Source: Citrobacter sp. JGM124
GTDB lineage: Bacteria; Pseudomonadota; Gammaproteobacteria; Enterobacterales; Enterobacteriaceae
Reading direction: 5' to 3'
Length of the DNA: 64,000 nucleotides
NCBI RefSeq assembly: GCF_018257795.1
Contig: NZ_JAERJD010000002.1
Coordinates: 406,236-470,235 of the forward strand
Each line of letters starts with the position of its first letter. The first letter of the stretch is position 1. This document shows, in pieces, positions 20,569-29,850 of this stretch. The position numbers were made by a program, and so were the translations under genes. A model generated the notes under the pieces. It was not told where the DNA came from. It worked only from the letters and a program-made list of their open reading frames with translations, and made no database searches.

Positions 20569-20854
20569 TTTCTGAAATAGCCGTATCACCACAACCTGAT
20601 CTGTGCTCTGACATGATGATACTATCCGCTACGGCGATAATGATCACCGGCGGGCCTCTGTGTACCATGTTCCAGCACCTGATGTATTGTTACCCCACAC
20701 AATGCAGCAGGCTGTTTGATTGACCCGAGTGGGGACAGATGCAATAAATAGTGAGGGTATAACGCCCACTGACTGAGACCTGCCCGGCAAAATATGCAGG
20801 GAACCACAGCCGATATTTATATTTTATACCGTATCCCATCATCAGGAGAGGACA
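20569..20854 (+). other. Intergenic region upstream of fes
   Basis: Nothing clearly coding. It should contain the fes promoter. GATAATGATCA (from 20636) matches the first half of a Fur box but the second half is poor. A 61-codon frame on the minus strand here has no recognisable similarity. Confidence 0.4.
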
Positions 20855-22081
20855 GTGACAGCAGGTGAATTCGGCAGCGAATTATGGTGGAAAAAACAAC
20901 AAGGGCCAGCCTGGGTGCGGGAAGAGCAGGGTTATCGAGTCACCTTTTTGTGGCGAGATCCTCAAGGTTCTGAAAAAACTTCGGATACCATACGAGTATG
21001 GCTTTATATCACCGGGGTAACAGACCATCATCACGACACGCCACCCCAGTGTATGCAAAGGGTGAGCGGTACTGATGTGTGGCGGTGGGAAACCATACTC
21101 CCTGCTGAGTGGCGGGGAAGCTATTGCTTTATACCGTCATCACAGGCCTCTGACTTTGGTCAATACGTGCCCGGTGATCCACATATTAACCCGCTGGCCA
21201 TCAGGCAAGGCTGGAAAAAACTGCTTCCGCAGGCGATTGCCGATCCCCTGAATTCCCTCAGCTGGTCAGGCGGTCGGGGACATCCTTTTAGTGGCCTTTC
21301 CTTACCCGATGCCCCTCCCCAGCCCGGCTGGGACGATAATGCCCCCTCCTGTCAGCCCCCAGCGTGTTTTGTATGGCATAGCCAGCGCCTGGAGAATCAT
21401 CGGCGTATTTGGGTCTACACCACGGGGGAAGATACAGGACAGGATAAACCCCTCGCTATTCTGTTGGATGGCCAGTTTTGGGCTGAGTCAATGCCCATAT
21501 GGCAGCCCATTACCACCCTGACACAAACGGGGCATCTGCCACCCGCGGTATATATCCTCATTGATGTGATTGATGAAGCCCATCGTAGTCTTGAGCTCCC
21601 TTGCTATGCCGATTTTTGGCTGGCTGTACAGGAAGAATTGCTCCCCTTGGTGAAATCCTCAGTCGCCTTTACGGATAAACCAGAGCAGACCCTGGTCGCC
21701 GGACAAAGTTTCGGGGGGTTAGCGGCCTTGTATGCAGGCCTGAACTGGCCTGAACGTTTTGGTTGTGTACTGAGCCAGTCTGGATCATTCTGGTGGCCAG
21801 ACCGGCAAGGGAAGCATCAGGGGCAGCTTATCGAGGCGCTCAGTCAGGGGAAACTTTCTGCCTCAGGATTACGAATTGTCCTCCAGGCAGGCAGGCGTGA
21901 ACCCCTTATTCTACACGTGAACCGACAGCTATATCCGCTACTGGCACACGCTAAACAACGGATCAGCTGCGAGATCGAAGGCGGGCATGATGCCCTGTGC
22001 TGGCGTGGGGGGCTAACCGCAGGGTTAATGACCCTCTGGCAATCCTCGGGGGTACAGGCTGCCAGTTTATCATCCCGCTGA
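20855..22081 (+). CDS. fes: Enterobactin (enterochelin) esterase Fes
   Basis: Cytoplasmic hydrolase that opens the trilactone of ferric enterobactin to free iron. 408 aa (E. coli 400). The N-terminal domain has WWRDPQGSE-like FLWRDPQGSE, YITGVTDHHH and GTDVWRWET; the C-terminal alpha/beta-hydrolase domain has Ser285 in VAGQSFGG and His378 in EGGHDALCWRGG. GTG start at 20855 behind AGGAGAGG. Convergent with fepC (33-nt gap). No entF or ybdZ follows, unlike the E. coli fes operon; this fits use of imported enterobactin, though ent genes could lie elsewhere. Confidence 0.95.
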   Translation: MTAGEFGSELWWKKQQGPAWVREEQGYRVTFLWRDPQGSEKTSDTIRVWLYITGVTDHHHDTPPQCMQRVSGTDVWRWETILPAEWRGSYCFIPSSQASDFGQYVPGDPHINPLAIRQGWKKLLPQAIADPLNSLSWSGGRGHPFSGLSLPDAPPQPGWDDNAPSCQPPACFVWHSQRLENHRRIWVYTTGEDTGQDKPLAILLDGQFWAESMPIWQPITTLTQTGHLPPAVYILIDVIDEAHRSLELPCYADFWLAVQEELLPLVKSSVAFTDKPEQTLVAGQSFGGLAALYAGLNWPERFGCVLSQSGSFWWPDRQGKHQGQLIEALSQGKLSASGLRIVLQAGRREPLILHVNRQLYPLLAHAKQRISCEIEGGHDALCWRGGLTAGLMTLWQSSGVQAASLSSR

Positions 22082-22114
22082 AAATGGGGCTGACGCTTCC
22101 CACATGAGCAAAAT

Positions 22115-22918
22115 CTATTCTCCCCTTGGCCTGCCCAGGGGGACAACCAGGGGAGTGCCGGCAACAGGATCGTCAATTATCATGCTCTTAACACCATAAA
22201 TTTGCTCAATCAGCTGTGAGGTGACTATTTCCTCAGGCGCACCCTCAGCAACAATCTTCCCGTCACGTAGCGCGATCAAATGGCTGGCATAACGGCAGGC
22301 CTGATTTAAATCATGGAGTACCGCCGCTATGGTATAACCCTTCGTCTGATTAAGGTCCGAGAGCAGTTCCATCAAATCAATCTGATGACTGATATCGAGC
22401 CATGTGGTGGGCTCATCCAGTAACATAATCCCCGTTTCCTGGGCAAGGATCATGGCTATCCATGCACGCTGCCGTTGCCCACCCGAAAGGGTATCAACAG
22501 ACTGGCTGGCCAGTTGTTGGATCCCCGTGGCCTGCATTGCACGTACTACTGCGTCTTCATCAGACTGCCGCCAGCGGCTAAACAGCGGCTGATGGGGGTA
22601 ACGTCCCCGGGCCACCAGCTCCTGAACCGTAATATCGCCCGGGGCGGTAGCACTTTGGGCAAGTATCCCCACCCGTCGCGCGACTTCCTTACCCGGGAGC
22701 CTGGAGATTAAGGTGCCATCCAGTAACACCTGTCCTGCCAGGGGCTTCATCAGGCGGCTTAAGGCCCGCAGCAGGGTGGATTTACCACACCCGTTGGGGC
22801 CGATGATAGCGGTAAAATGCCCGTCAGGGATCGTCACCGTTAATCCGTTGACGATGATGCTCTTCCCATAACCTAATCTCAGGTTTTCCCCCGTTAAACG
22901 TGCGGTACTATGGGGCAT
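22115..22918 (-). CDS. fepC: Ferric enterobactin ABC transporter ATPase FepC
   Basis: ATPase of the FepBDGC inner-membrane importer. 267 aa. Walker A GPNGCGKST, Q-loop region, signature LSGGQRQRAWIA, Walker B IMLLDEPTTWLD and the His switch VLHDLNQ are intact. Very similar to E. coli FepC over its whole length, including the ending DDPVAGTPLVVPLGR. It overlaps fepG by 11 nt as last gene of fepDGC. Confidence 0.96.
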   Translation of the reverse strand: MPHSTARLTGENLRLGYGKSIIVNGLTVTIPDGHFTAIIGPNGCGKSTLLRALSRLMKPLAGQVLLDGTLISRLPGKEVARRVGILAQSATAPGDITVQELVARGRYPHQPLFSRWRQSDEDAVVRAMQATGIQQLASQSVDTLSGGQRQRAWIAMILAQETGIMLLDEPTTWLDISHQIDLMELLSDLNQTKGYTIAAVLHDLNQACRYASHLIALRDGKIVAEGAPEEIVTSQLIEQIYGVKSMIIDDPVAGTPLVVPLGRPRGE

Positions 22919-23906
22919 TTTTACGTGACTCCCTAATCAACAAAACAATGAGATAGATCCCGCCAAGGCTCACCGTAATAACCCCGACAGGAAGCTGGTA
23001 AGGCATGAACAGTCGCTGACCACAGAGATCCGCGGCCAGCAGTAGCAAGGCCCCCCACAAGGCTGAGTGCGTCAGCCCAAACCGCCCGGTGCCACTGACC
23101 CGCCTTGCGATATGAGGTGCAACCAGAGCTATAAATGAGATAGGGCCCGCTATCGCCGTGGCGGCAGCGGTTAAAACAACCCCGATAAGCATCAGCACCA
23201 TCCGTGAACGCTCAACCCCCACCCCCAAAGCTGTCGCGCTATCATCTCCCATTTCAAGTAACCGCATGCGCCTTACCATCAAGGCCCCGGCAATCATCGC
23301 CACCAGAATCACAGGAACAGCTGGCAATGTTTTGCCCCAGGTAATGCCATTCAACGAACCTGCATTCCATAACCCGGCGGAAAGTGCGGTTTCCAGAGAG
23401 GCGTATAGCAGTAGCCAAGTATTAAATGAGACCAGCATGGCACGGATACCAATACCAATAATAATCAGCCGAAATGTATCAATACCATTGCGCCATGCCA
23501 GCATCCATACCAGCAATGCACTGATTATCCCTCCTGCCATGGCTGCAAGAGATACCGCCGTCACTTGCTGATTAAAAAAGACCATGGCCACGAGCACGCC
23601 ACTCCAGGCCGCGGTATTAAATCCCATGACGTCGGGGCTCCCTAAGGGGTTACGCATCAAGGATTGAAAAATCGCGCCACTGATCCCAAGGGCTGCGCCA
23701 ATAACAATGGCCATGGTCACTCGGGGCAGACGCCATTGCGTCACCAGCATCGTAATATTGCGGGACCCCTCTCCCTCGAGAGCCTGAAAAACCTGTTCAA
23801 AACTCAGAGTGACCGTGCCACTGCGTAAGCTCCACAGGGCAAGCAGCAACCCCATCATCCCCAGTGACAGGGATTTAAGCAGCAGACGGGATGAAGGGGT
23901 TAACAT
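22908..23906 (-). CDS. fepG: Ferric enterobactin permease FepG
   Basis: Membrane subunit of the enterobactin importer (FecCD family), 332 aa (E. coli 330), about ten predicted membrane segments. FecCD hallmarks: GAALGISGAIFQSLMRNPLGSPD near residue 60-80 and GPISFIALVAPHIARR near 255-270. Overlaps fepD by seven bases. Confidence 0.95.
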   Translation of the reverse strand: MLTPSSRLLLKSLSLGMMGLLLALWSLRSGTVTLSFEQVFQALEGEGSRNITMLVTQWRLPRVTMAIVIGAALGISGAIFQSLMRNPLGSPDVMGFNTAAWSGVLVAMVFFNQQVTAVSLAAMAGGIISALLVWMLAWRNGIDTFRLIIIGIGIRAMLVSFNTWLLLYASLETALSAGLWNAGSLNGITWGKTLPAVPVILVAMIAGALMVRRMRLLEMGDDSATALGVGVERSRMVLMLIGVVLTAAATAIAGPISFIALVAPHIARRVSGTGRFGLTHSALWGALLLLAADLCGQRLFMPYQLPVGVITVSLGGIYLIVLLIRESRKNAP

Positions 23907-24907
23907 GACAGGGCCTTGTTACGTCGACGAACCAGAAAGATTAGCGCGGGAGCACCGATAAAAGCACTGACGACGGAGACTCTTAACTCCCCGGGAACCA
24001 GTATTCGTCCAATAATATCGGCAAACAACAGCAAAACCGGGGTGGCAATCAACGTCACCGGTAAATTCCACCGATGATCAGCCCCCACCAGCCAGCGGGA
24101 AACATGGGGCACCATAAGGCCAACAAAGGCAATCGGTCCGACCAATGCGGTGGCACTGCCACATAATAGCGTAATGGTCAGCAGGCCAAAGAGCTGGGTA
24201 CGTAATACCCCACTTCCAAGCGCACTGGCCGTATCAACACCGAGGCTCAAATTATTCAGTGAACGACACAGCAGTAAAGCAATAATTAAGGATAAAACAA
24301 TGGGTAAAGTGACAATGTACAGGGTAGTAAACGTCCGAATGTCCAGGGAACCGGCCTGCCAAAAACGTAGAATGTCGTAAACATCCGGATTGAGTAAAGC
24401 AACACCACTGGATAGCCCCTCGAGTACCGCGGCCAGCGCTACCCCAGCTAAGGTCAGGCGTACCGGACTCAATTGCCCGCCCCCCTGACTACCGGTAAAC
24501 GTCACCAGTACGGCTGCCACCAAAGCCCCACATAGCGCCATCGCAAGCTGGGTCAGTGGGGTAGCAAAACCAAATACCGCAGCCCCTAATACAATAGCAA
24601 AACTGGCCCCCGCATTTACCCCCAAAAGACCAGGATCAGCCAGGGGGTTACGCGTCAGCGTTTGCATGAGCGTCCCGGAGACGCCCAACGCAGACCCGGC
24701 CAGGATGCCAGCTAAAGTCCGGGGTAAACGGGCATCCAGCACAATCGTGCAGTCCGGGCTATGACATTGGCTGAACAAGGCGTCCAGCACCACTGAAGGA
24801 GGGAGCTGCCGGGCCCCCACCAGTAAACTTAATGCAACGGCAATCACAAACAACAACAGTAATCCGGCTATAGCCAAAGGACGACCTGACGGAGCTGGCG
24901 TAGACAT
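23900..24907 (-). CDS. fepD: Ferric enterobactin permease FepD
   Basis: Partner permease of FepG in the enterobactin importer, 335 aa (E. coli 334), about ten membrane segments. Motifs GSALGVSGTLMQTLTRNPLADPG and GPIAFVGLMVPHVSR are the FecCD pair. First gene of fepDGC, directly behind a Fur-box-like sequence; no entS lies upstream as it does in E. coli. Confidence 0.95.
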   Translation of the reverse strand: MSTPAPSGRPLAIAGLLLLFVIAVALSLLVGARQLPPSVVLDALFSQCHSPDCTIVLDARLPRTLAGILAGSALGVSGTLMQTLTRNPLADPGLLGVNAGASFAIVLGAAVFGFATPLTQLAMALCGALVAAVLVTFTGSQGGGQLSPVRLTLAGVALAAVLEGLSSGVALLNPDVYDILRFWQAGSLDIRTFTTLYIVTLPIVLSLIIALLLCRSLNNLSLGVDTASALGSGVLRTQLFGLLTITLLCGSATALVGPIAFVGLMVPHVSRWLVGADHRWNLPVTLIATPVLLLFADIIGRILVPGELRVSVVSAFIGAPALIFLVRRRNKALSC

Positions 24908-24924
24908 AGCACGGTCCAGTATTC

Positions 24925-24943
24925 GATAATGATAATTGTTTCT
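24925..24943 (-). promoter_or_regulatory. Fur-box-like site upstream of fepD
   Basis: GATAATGATAATTGTTTCT matches the 19-bp Fur consensus at 14 positions with a perfect left half, 18 bp upstream of the fepD start. This implies iron-dependent repression of fepDGC. Confidence 0.75.
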
Positions 24944-25002
24944 TTAGTTATGCTACCACGTATTACATGACAAAAGTAGACCAGCTCCGGGCTGGCAGAA
25001 CA

Positions 25003-25983
25003 CTAACCAAATAACGCATTGAGGCGCTGCAGTATCAGCATGACGCTATAATAATCAAGGCGGAAAGTTTCCACGCCCAGGGCCCATACTCGTTTATTCT
25101 CCACTGACGGTAACTGGGACAACAACGCATTACTGTAGATGGCCGCCACGTCTTTATCATCCCCGGCAAACAGTAACATGCTTTGCCCGTTTAACCCCGA
25201 GGCCAGCTGTTCTCCCCCTAGCTGAATAATATCCTGTCGTTTTCCCTGACTTTTCAGTACTGGAATACCCTCTGGAAGCCGGGCTAAAGTGAAGCCTATC
25301 TGCTCAAGAAGCTGACCCTGAGCTGATTCCGAAGTCCATAAATTCGCCCGGTGGGACCCCGGACTGTAGACCAGGGCATTAACTGGCTGAGGAGGTAGCT
25401 TAATATGTTGTTTAAGCCTGGCCAGCTCAAGGTCGAATTCATGGATCCTCTGCGCGGCCTGGGCTTCATAGCCCGTAATTTCACCCAGTTCAGTCAGTAA
25501 AGTTTGCCAGCTTTTATCATCATAATTGACGATAAGGGTCGGAGCGATGGCGGAAAGCTGGTCATACAGTGCTAATGCCGAATCGCCACCTGTAGCGCTG
25601 ATCAGAATAAGATCCGGCATTTCCGCCATGATGGCTTCTGCATTGGGCTCACCGATATAAAGACGAGTGAGATCCCGAGACCTGGCGACTTCCCCCCACT
25701 GACGCAGGAACCCCTGCCCATCAGCAAAGCGGTTATTCGGCATTGTGGCACCACTTGCAACCACCGGTGCCCCCAGGGCTAATAATGAGCCTGTTAACGT
25801 CACGCTGGTGGAGACAATACGTTCAGGCTGACTTTCCAGCTGGTGAACGCCCCGGCTGTCGGTAATACTACGTGGCCAGTCTGCTCCACTGGCCTGCGAA
25901 CCTGCAACCATAACGAAACTAAAAAACAGCAGCGTCAGACGACGAGTGACAGAGGCGTAATTCACAGAATCCCTTTCATTCAT
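25003..25983 (-). CDS. fepB: Ferric enterobactin-binding periplasmic protein FepB
   Basis: Periplasmic binding protein delivering ferric enterobactin to FepDG. Cleavable signal peptide with hydrophobic core [14 protein letters not shown]; mature start probably near [12 protein letters not shown]. Highly similar to E. coli FepB ([53 protein letters not shown]). The open frame starts at ATG 25983 (326 aa). GTG at 25965 has a better Shine-Dalgarno (AAAGGGA) and leaves more room for the upstream Fur site, giving 320 aa, close to E. coli 318. Likely a separate transcript from fepDGC because both have their own Fur-like box. Confidence 0.94.
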   Translation of the reverse strand: MNERDSVNYASVTRRLTLLFFSFVMVAGSQASGADWPRSITDSRGVHQLESQPERIVSTSVTLTGSLLALGAPVVASGATMPNNRFADGQGFLRQWGEVARSRDLTRLYIGEPNAEAIMAEMPDLILISATGGDSALALYDQLSAIAPTLIVNYDDKSWQTLLTELGEITGYEAQAAQRIHEFDLELARLKQHIKLPPQPVNALVYSPGSHRANLWTSESAQGQLLEQIGFTLARLPEGIPVLKSQGKRQDIIQLGGEQLASGLNGQSMLLFAGDDKDVAAIYSNALLSQLPSVENKRVWALGVETFRLDYYSVMLILQRLNALFG

Positions 25984-25986
25984 TTA

Positions 25987-26005
25987 TATAATGATTCTTA
26001 TTTAC
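25987..26005 (-). promoter_or_regulatory. Fur-box-like site upstream of fepB
   Basis: The minus strand reads GTAAATAAGAATCATTATA, 14 of 19 matches to the Fur consensus with an intact AATCATTAT half. It lies immediately before the fepB start. Confidence 0.6.
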
Positions 26006-26079
26006 ATCAAAGGCTGAGAGAGTTCAAATATTTAGTTCATCGGTCATCGGGTGGGGATCGCCCGCAGGCTTGAAACCGC

Positions 26080-26104
26080 TGTCCGCGCACAGAAGGCGCG
26101 GACA
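26080..26104. repeat. Inverted repeat between fepB and the FAH-family gene
   Basis: Perfect 9-bp stem TGTCCGCGC/GCGCGGACA with a 7-nt loop, in the divergent intergenic region, 112 bp before the plus-strand gene. It could be an operator or leader hairpin; no T-tract follows. Confidence 0.55.
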
Positions 26105-26216
26105 CAAACCGGTATACACTGTTATTGCGTTATACACGGCATCAGGGAAAGTCCGGAGGCAAATATATGCCTGCGGTGGAATGACTCAGTCATACGAGAC
26201 TTAAACAGGACCCAAG

Positions 26217-27107
26217 ATGAAACTACTGACTTATCTCGACAAATCCGGCCTGCCTCGTGTGGGGCAACTGTCTGGTGAAGATACCGTTATCCCCCTCTCC
26301 TACCCGGACAATCGTAAAGTGTCTGATCTCGTTGAACTCATCGCGAGTGAAGTGCCTTTAGCCACACTCAAAACCTCTGCCCCGGCATTGAATCTGGCTT
26401 CAGTACGACTGCTCGCCCCTATTCCCAGACCCGCCCGTAATATTTTTTGCGTGGGTAAGAACTATACGGATCATGCCAGGGAATTCACCCACAGTGGATT
26501 CGATGCCGGCCAGACGGACCTTAATGCTGTCCCAGCCAGCCCTATCGTGTTTTCCAAAACACCCGAGACCGTCATCGCCCATGGGGACGCTATCTGGAAT
26601 GCCTCAGGGGTGAGTGAAGCCCTGGATTATGAGGCTGAACTGGCTGTCATCATCGGTAAAGGGGGACGGGGCATCACTCAATCAGCAGCCATGAGCCACA
26701 TTTGGGGTTACACCATTATCAACGACGTCACAGCCCGGGACTGGCAAAAACGTCATCAACAATGGCACCTGGGCAAGTCCTTTGATACGTTCGGCCCGAT
26801 GGGGCCGGTGGCCGTTACCGCCGATGAAATCGAGGGGAATAATCTTGACCTCAAGTGCTGGGTCAACGGTGAGTTACGGCAGAGTTCAAATACCCGTCAT
26901 TTGATTTTCGACCTGCCCACACTGATTGAGACAATTTCAGCAGGGATAACGCTACACCCCGGCGATATCATTGCCACAGGTACACCTGAAGGGGTGGGTA
27001 TTGGCTTCACCCCACCACGTTTCCTCAAGCCCGGTGATCTCGTGACGATTGAGATAACCGGCATAGGCCGTCTTGAAAACAGGATCAGTGATTTGCTTGC
27101 TGGCTAA
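26217..27107 (+). CDS. Fumarylacetoacetate hydrolase family protein
   Basis: Predicted Mg/Mn-dependent hydrolase, isomerase or decarboxylase of the FAH superfamily, acting on 2-oxo acids; the substrate cannot be read from sequence. 296 aa. Metal ligands Glu139 and Glu141 in DYEAELAVIIGKGGRG and Asp170 in INDVTARDWQ; the conserved GKSFDTFGPMGPV and the C-terminal GDIIATGTPEGVG are present. The N-terminal 70 residues form the small domain seen in members near 280-300 aa (ureidoglycolate lyase-like or 2-hydroxyhepta-2,4-dienedioate isomerase-like). It is longer than E. coli YcgM (219 aa), so not that gene. It stands alone between fepB and the flagellar operon, without catabolic neighbours. Confidence 0.88.
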   Translation: MKLLTYLDKSGLPRVGQLSGEDTVIPLSYPDNRKVSDLVELIASEVPLATLKTSAPALNLASVRLLAPIPRPARNIFCVGKNYTDHAREFTHSGFDAGQTDLNAVPASPIVFSKTPETVIAHGDAIWNASGVSEALDYEAELAVIIGKGGRGITQSAAMSHIWGYTIINDVTARDWQKRHQQWHLGKSFDTFGPMGPVAVTADEIEGNNLDLKCWVNGELRQSSNTRHLIFDLPTLIETISAGITLHPGDIIATGTPEGVGIGFTPPRFLKPGDLVTIEITGIGRLENRISDLLAG

Positions 27108-27166
27108 CGGGAGACGCCCTCTTCGGGGCACTCCCAGTCAGAACAACCCACAATTGAGCAATAGCG

Positions 27167-28108
27167 TTAGCTATTCATCTGGAACAATGACATGCCTTGC
27201 ATATCACTGAAGGCTTTATAAGAGGCCTGCAAGGCATCTTTTTTCATCATGTAGTCAGAGATTACCGAATTCCAGTCAACCCCAGTCAAGGTTTTCATCT
27301 GCGTATCCTGTCCCAGTGCACGCTCACTCCCCAGGTCATCCAGGCTACTCAGTTCGGCCAGTTGGGTGCCTAACTCTGCACGTACTGTCAGCACATTATC
27401 CAGGGACTTGCTCAGGCCACGGCTGGTTTTATTCACCGCGTCGAGCTCAGAATCATTGAGTGTGTCGAGCGGTTTTTTGAGGGCGCTAATCGCGCTGTCG
27501 AGCATGTCGAACAGACTGGAATCGGTCCTGGAACCATCGTCACTCGATTTGTCCGTGACGGTAAAAATTTTATCCCCAGTGTGACCGACGGTCATGGTAC
27601 GTGCACTGTCGACTTGCTGAGTAATAGAGGTATCCCCACCGACATACTTTACCCCACCGGTCTGGTCATCGAATGGCGCACTTTCGGTTTTATATCCACC
27701 AAAAATATAACGTCCATTACCATCGGTGCTGTTAGCCAGGTTCAGTAATTGGTTACGAACCCCTTCAAGATCCGTTGCAATGGAAGCGCGGTCACTGTCG
27801 CTGAGAGAGGCATTATTGGCGTTTACGATCTTGCCTTGAGCGCTGATAATGGCGCTACTCACTTGCCCCAGGACATTCTCTTCCAGTGATACTTTCTGGG
27901 TGGCAAATGAGCGGGCCAGCGTATACTGGCTGTTTTGCGATTGCGCCTGGGACAACACGACGGCCTGGGCCGCCACAATAGGGTCATCCGAGGGGCGATT
28001 TACCCGGTTACCGCTGGCAAGCTGCTCACCGGAGGCCAGCCAGGAACTTTGGGCGGTGGTCACACCGCGCATATTTTGTTCATACATCATCTGAGTACTA
28101 ATACGCAT
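27167..28108 (-). CDS. flgL: Flagellar hook-filament junction protein FlgL (HAP3)
   Basis: Second junction protein between hook and filament. 313 aa. Flagellin-like N-terminus MRISTQMMYEQNMRG and C-terminal coiled region ending SLFQMNS. Last gene of the flgB-L run, 15 nt after flgK, with which it shares a sigma-28 promoter. Confidence 0.95.
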   Translation of the reverse strand: MRISTQMMYEQNMRGVTTAQSSWLASGEQLASGNRVNRPSDDPIVAAQAVVLSQAQSQNSQYTLARSFATQKVSLEENVLGQVSSAIISAQGKIVNANNASLSDSDRASIATDLEGVRNQLLNLANSTDGNGRYIFGGYKTESAPFDDQTGGVKYVGGDTSITQQVDSARTMTVGHTGDKIFTVTDKSSDDGSRTDSSLFDMLDSAISALKKPLDTLNDSELDAVNKTSRGLSKSLDNVLTVRAELGTQLAELSSLDDLGSERALGQDTQMKTLTGVDWNSVISDYMMKKDALQASYKAFSDMQGMSLFQMNS

Positions 28109-28123
28109 CGTTAATGCTCCCTA

Positions 28124-29776
28124 TCAGCGAATGTTAAGCAGTGCATCAAACAATGTTGAGGCTGTCTTCAGTACCTGGGCATTCGCCATGTAGTACTGCT
28201 GGAAACGTTGCAAATTCCCATACTCTTCATCGAGGTTGACACCAGAGATGGACTGCTGCTGGTTACTGAGCTGAATAGTGACATTATCCTGGGTGGTACT
28301 GATCACTTTCAGGCTGGCTGTTTTATTGCCCACATCACTAATCAGGTTGGCGTAAGCATCGTTAAAGCTTTTATTCCCCCCCACCACCTTGGCACTCTGT
28401 AAATCAAGCAAAGCCTGGGCGTTGCGGTTGTCACTCTCACCGGCTTTCGGGTCACTGGCTAAGGCAATTTGACTCTCATCCTTAATCCGTACCCCCATCG
28501 TCGCAATCACATCAGCGACAGGTTTCACAGTGAAGCTGTCATTCTGTTGGGGCTCGCCACTGACATCGACTTTTAAGCCATCAAATTTAAGGCTCACGCT
28601 GCCATTATCCCCGGTCACTTTACCGGATGGGATTTTGGCATTGTCAGACAGACGGGTCACTGTCCAGTCACCATCGTTAAATTCGACTTTATAGTCACTG
28701 GCCTGAACCGCCGTGCTGTCTATTCGGGATGCCGTCATCGTCGCCTGTGACGTATTCTTACTGTTGCTCAATACCGTTACCGGCCCGACTGCAAAAAAGT
28801 CCTTCCCCTCTTCCCCGTTCGCGTCGAAACCCTTCGTGTGCTGGTCATTAAAAGAGGTGGCGAATGCCTGAGCCATTTGCCCCAGGCGATTACGGGCATT
28901 ATCCAGATCTTCGGAGCGAAACTTCAGCAAACCACTCAGTGATCCTTTGGTGACCTGGCTCTCAGGGATTTCAACGTTACCGGCTCCTGCGTCAACATAG
29001 GCCAGGGTAAGACGATTCGGATCCGCACTGGAACCCACAGCAGCAAGCTTAAACGCGGAGCTGCCCTGCACCAGGCTCACGCCATTTCCCATAGAAACGT
29101 TATAAGTCCCGCTATCCTGAAGGCTGACTTCAACACCGACGACTTTGTTTAAATCACTGACGAGTTTGTCTCGTTGATCCATCAGGTCATTTGGCTGGGA
29201 GCCAGCCCCAATCCCCGTCAGGCGAGAAATATGATCGTTCAGATTAGCTATCTGGCTGGCGTAGGAATTAATTTGATCCACACTACTGGTGACTGAAATA
29301 TTGACTTGTTTATCAAGATCACGCAGGAACTGGTCGTTAACTTTAAACTGATTCGCCAGGCCTTCAGACTTACCCAGCAGGGTCTGACGGGCTGCTGGAT
29401 CTTCCGCATTACTGGTCAGTGTTTGAATACTTTTGAAGAAGTCCTGAATATTTGTTGCCAGGGAACTCGTGGTGCCAGACAGAATATTGTCAATTTTAGA
29501 CATTTGCTGGTACTGGGTTGTCAGCCCTGCACTTTGCGTCTGTGCCGCACGCAACTGGTTTGTGATAAACGCATCATACTCCCGCTGTACACCATTAACG
29601 TATACGCCGTTCCCCACATAGCCACCCGCAGTCAGGGAGCTTTTGGCCTGGGAAAGAAGCGTTGTCTGGCGGTTATAGCCAGCCACGTTATAGTTGGAAA
29701 TGTTATTACCTACCGTATTCAGCGCCGCCTGGGCAGCATTCAGGCCACTCATGGCACTGTTAATTAAGCCGGACAT
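28124..29776 (-). CDS. flgK: Flagellar hook-associated protein FlgK (HAP1)
   Basis: First junction protein on the hook tip. 550 aa (E. coli 547). Rod/hook N-terminal motif MSGLINSAMSGLNAAQAALNTVGNNI-type sequence and C-terminal motif GVNLDEEYGNLQRFQQYYMANAQVL identify it. Behind a sigma-28-like promoter as well as read-through from flgJ. Confidence 0.96.
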   Translation of the reverse strand: MSGLINSAMSGLNAAQAALNTVGNNISNYNVAGYNRQTTLLSQAKSSLTAGGYVGNGVYVNGVQREYDAFITNQLRAAQTQSAGLTTQYQQMSKIDNILSGTTSSLATNIQDFFKSIQTLTSNAEDPAARQTLLGKSEGLANQFKVNDQFLRDLDKQVNISVTSSVDQINSYASQIANLNDHISRLTGIGAGSQPNDLMDQRDKLVSDLNKVVGVEVSLQDSGTYNVSMGNGVSLVQGSSAFKLAAVGSSADPNRLTLAYVDAGAGNVEIPESQVTKGSLSGLLKFRSEDLDNARNRLGQMAQAFATSFNDQHTKGFDANGEEGKDFFAVGPVTVLSNSKNTSQATMTASRIDSTAVQASDYKVEFNDGDWTVTRLSDNAKIPSGKVTGDNGSVSLKFDGLKVDVSGEPQQNDSFTVKPVADVIATMGVRIKDESQIALASDPKAGESDNRNAQALLDLQSAKVVGGNKSFNDAYANLISDVGNKTASLKVISTTQDNVTIQLSNQQQSISGVNLDEEYGNLQRFQQYYMANAQVLKTASTLFDALLNIR

Positions 29777-29819
29777 GAAAATTCCTTACGCGCGGAGTGT
29801 CACAGGTTCTGACGACAAT

Positions 29820-29846
29820 TATCGGCAGATAAATGCTGTTCTTGAG
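29820..29846 (-). promoter_or_regulatory. Sigma-28 (FliA) promoter of flgKL
   Basis: The minus strand reads TCAA-N15-GCCGATAA, one mismatch to the FliA consensus TAAA-N15-GCCGATAA, in the flgJ-flgK gap. This is the class 3 promoter known for flgKL in enterobacteria. Confidence 0.88.
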
Positions 29847-29850
29847 TGTT

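Noticed and set aside
20622..20807. 61-codon minus-strand frame before fes
   Set aside because: No recognisable domain, no ribosome site, and it overlaps the expected fes promoter.
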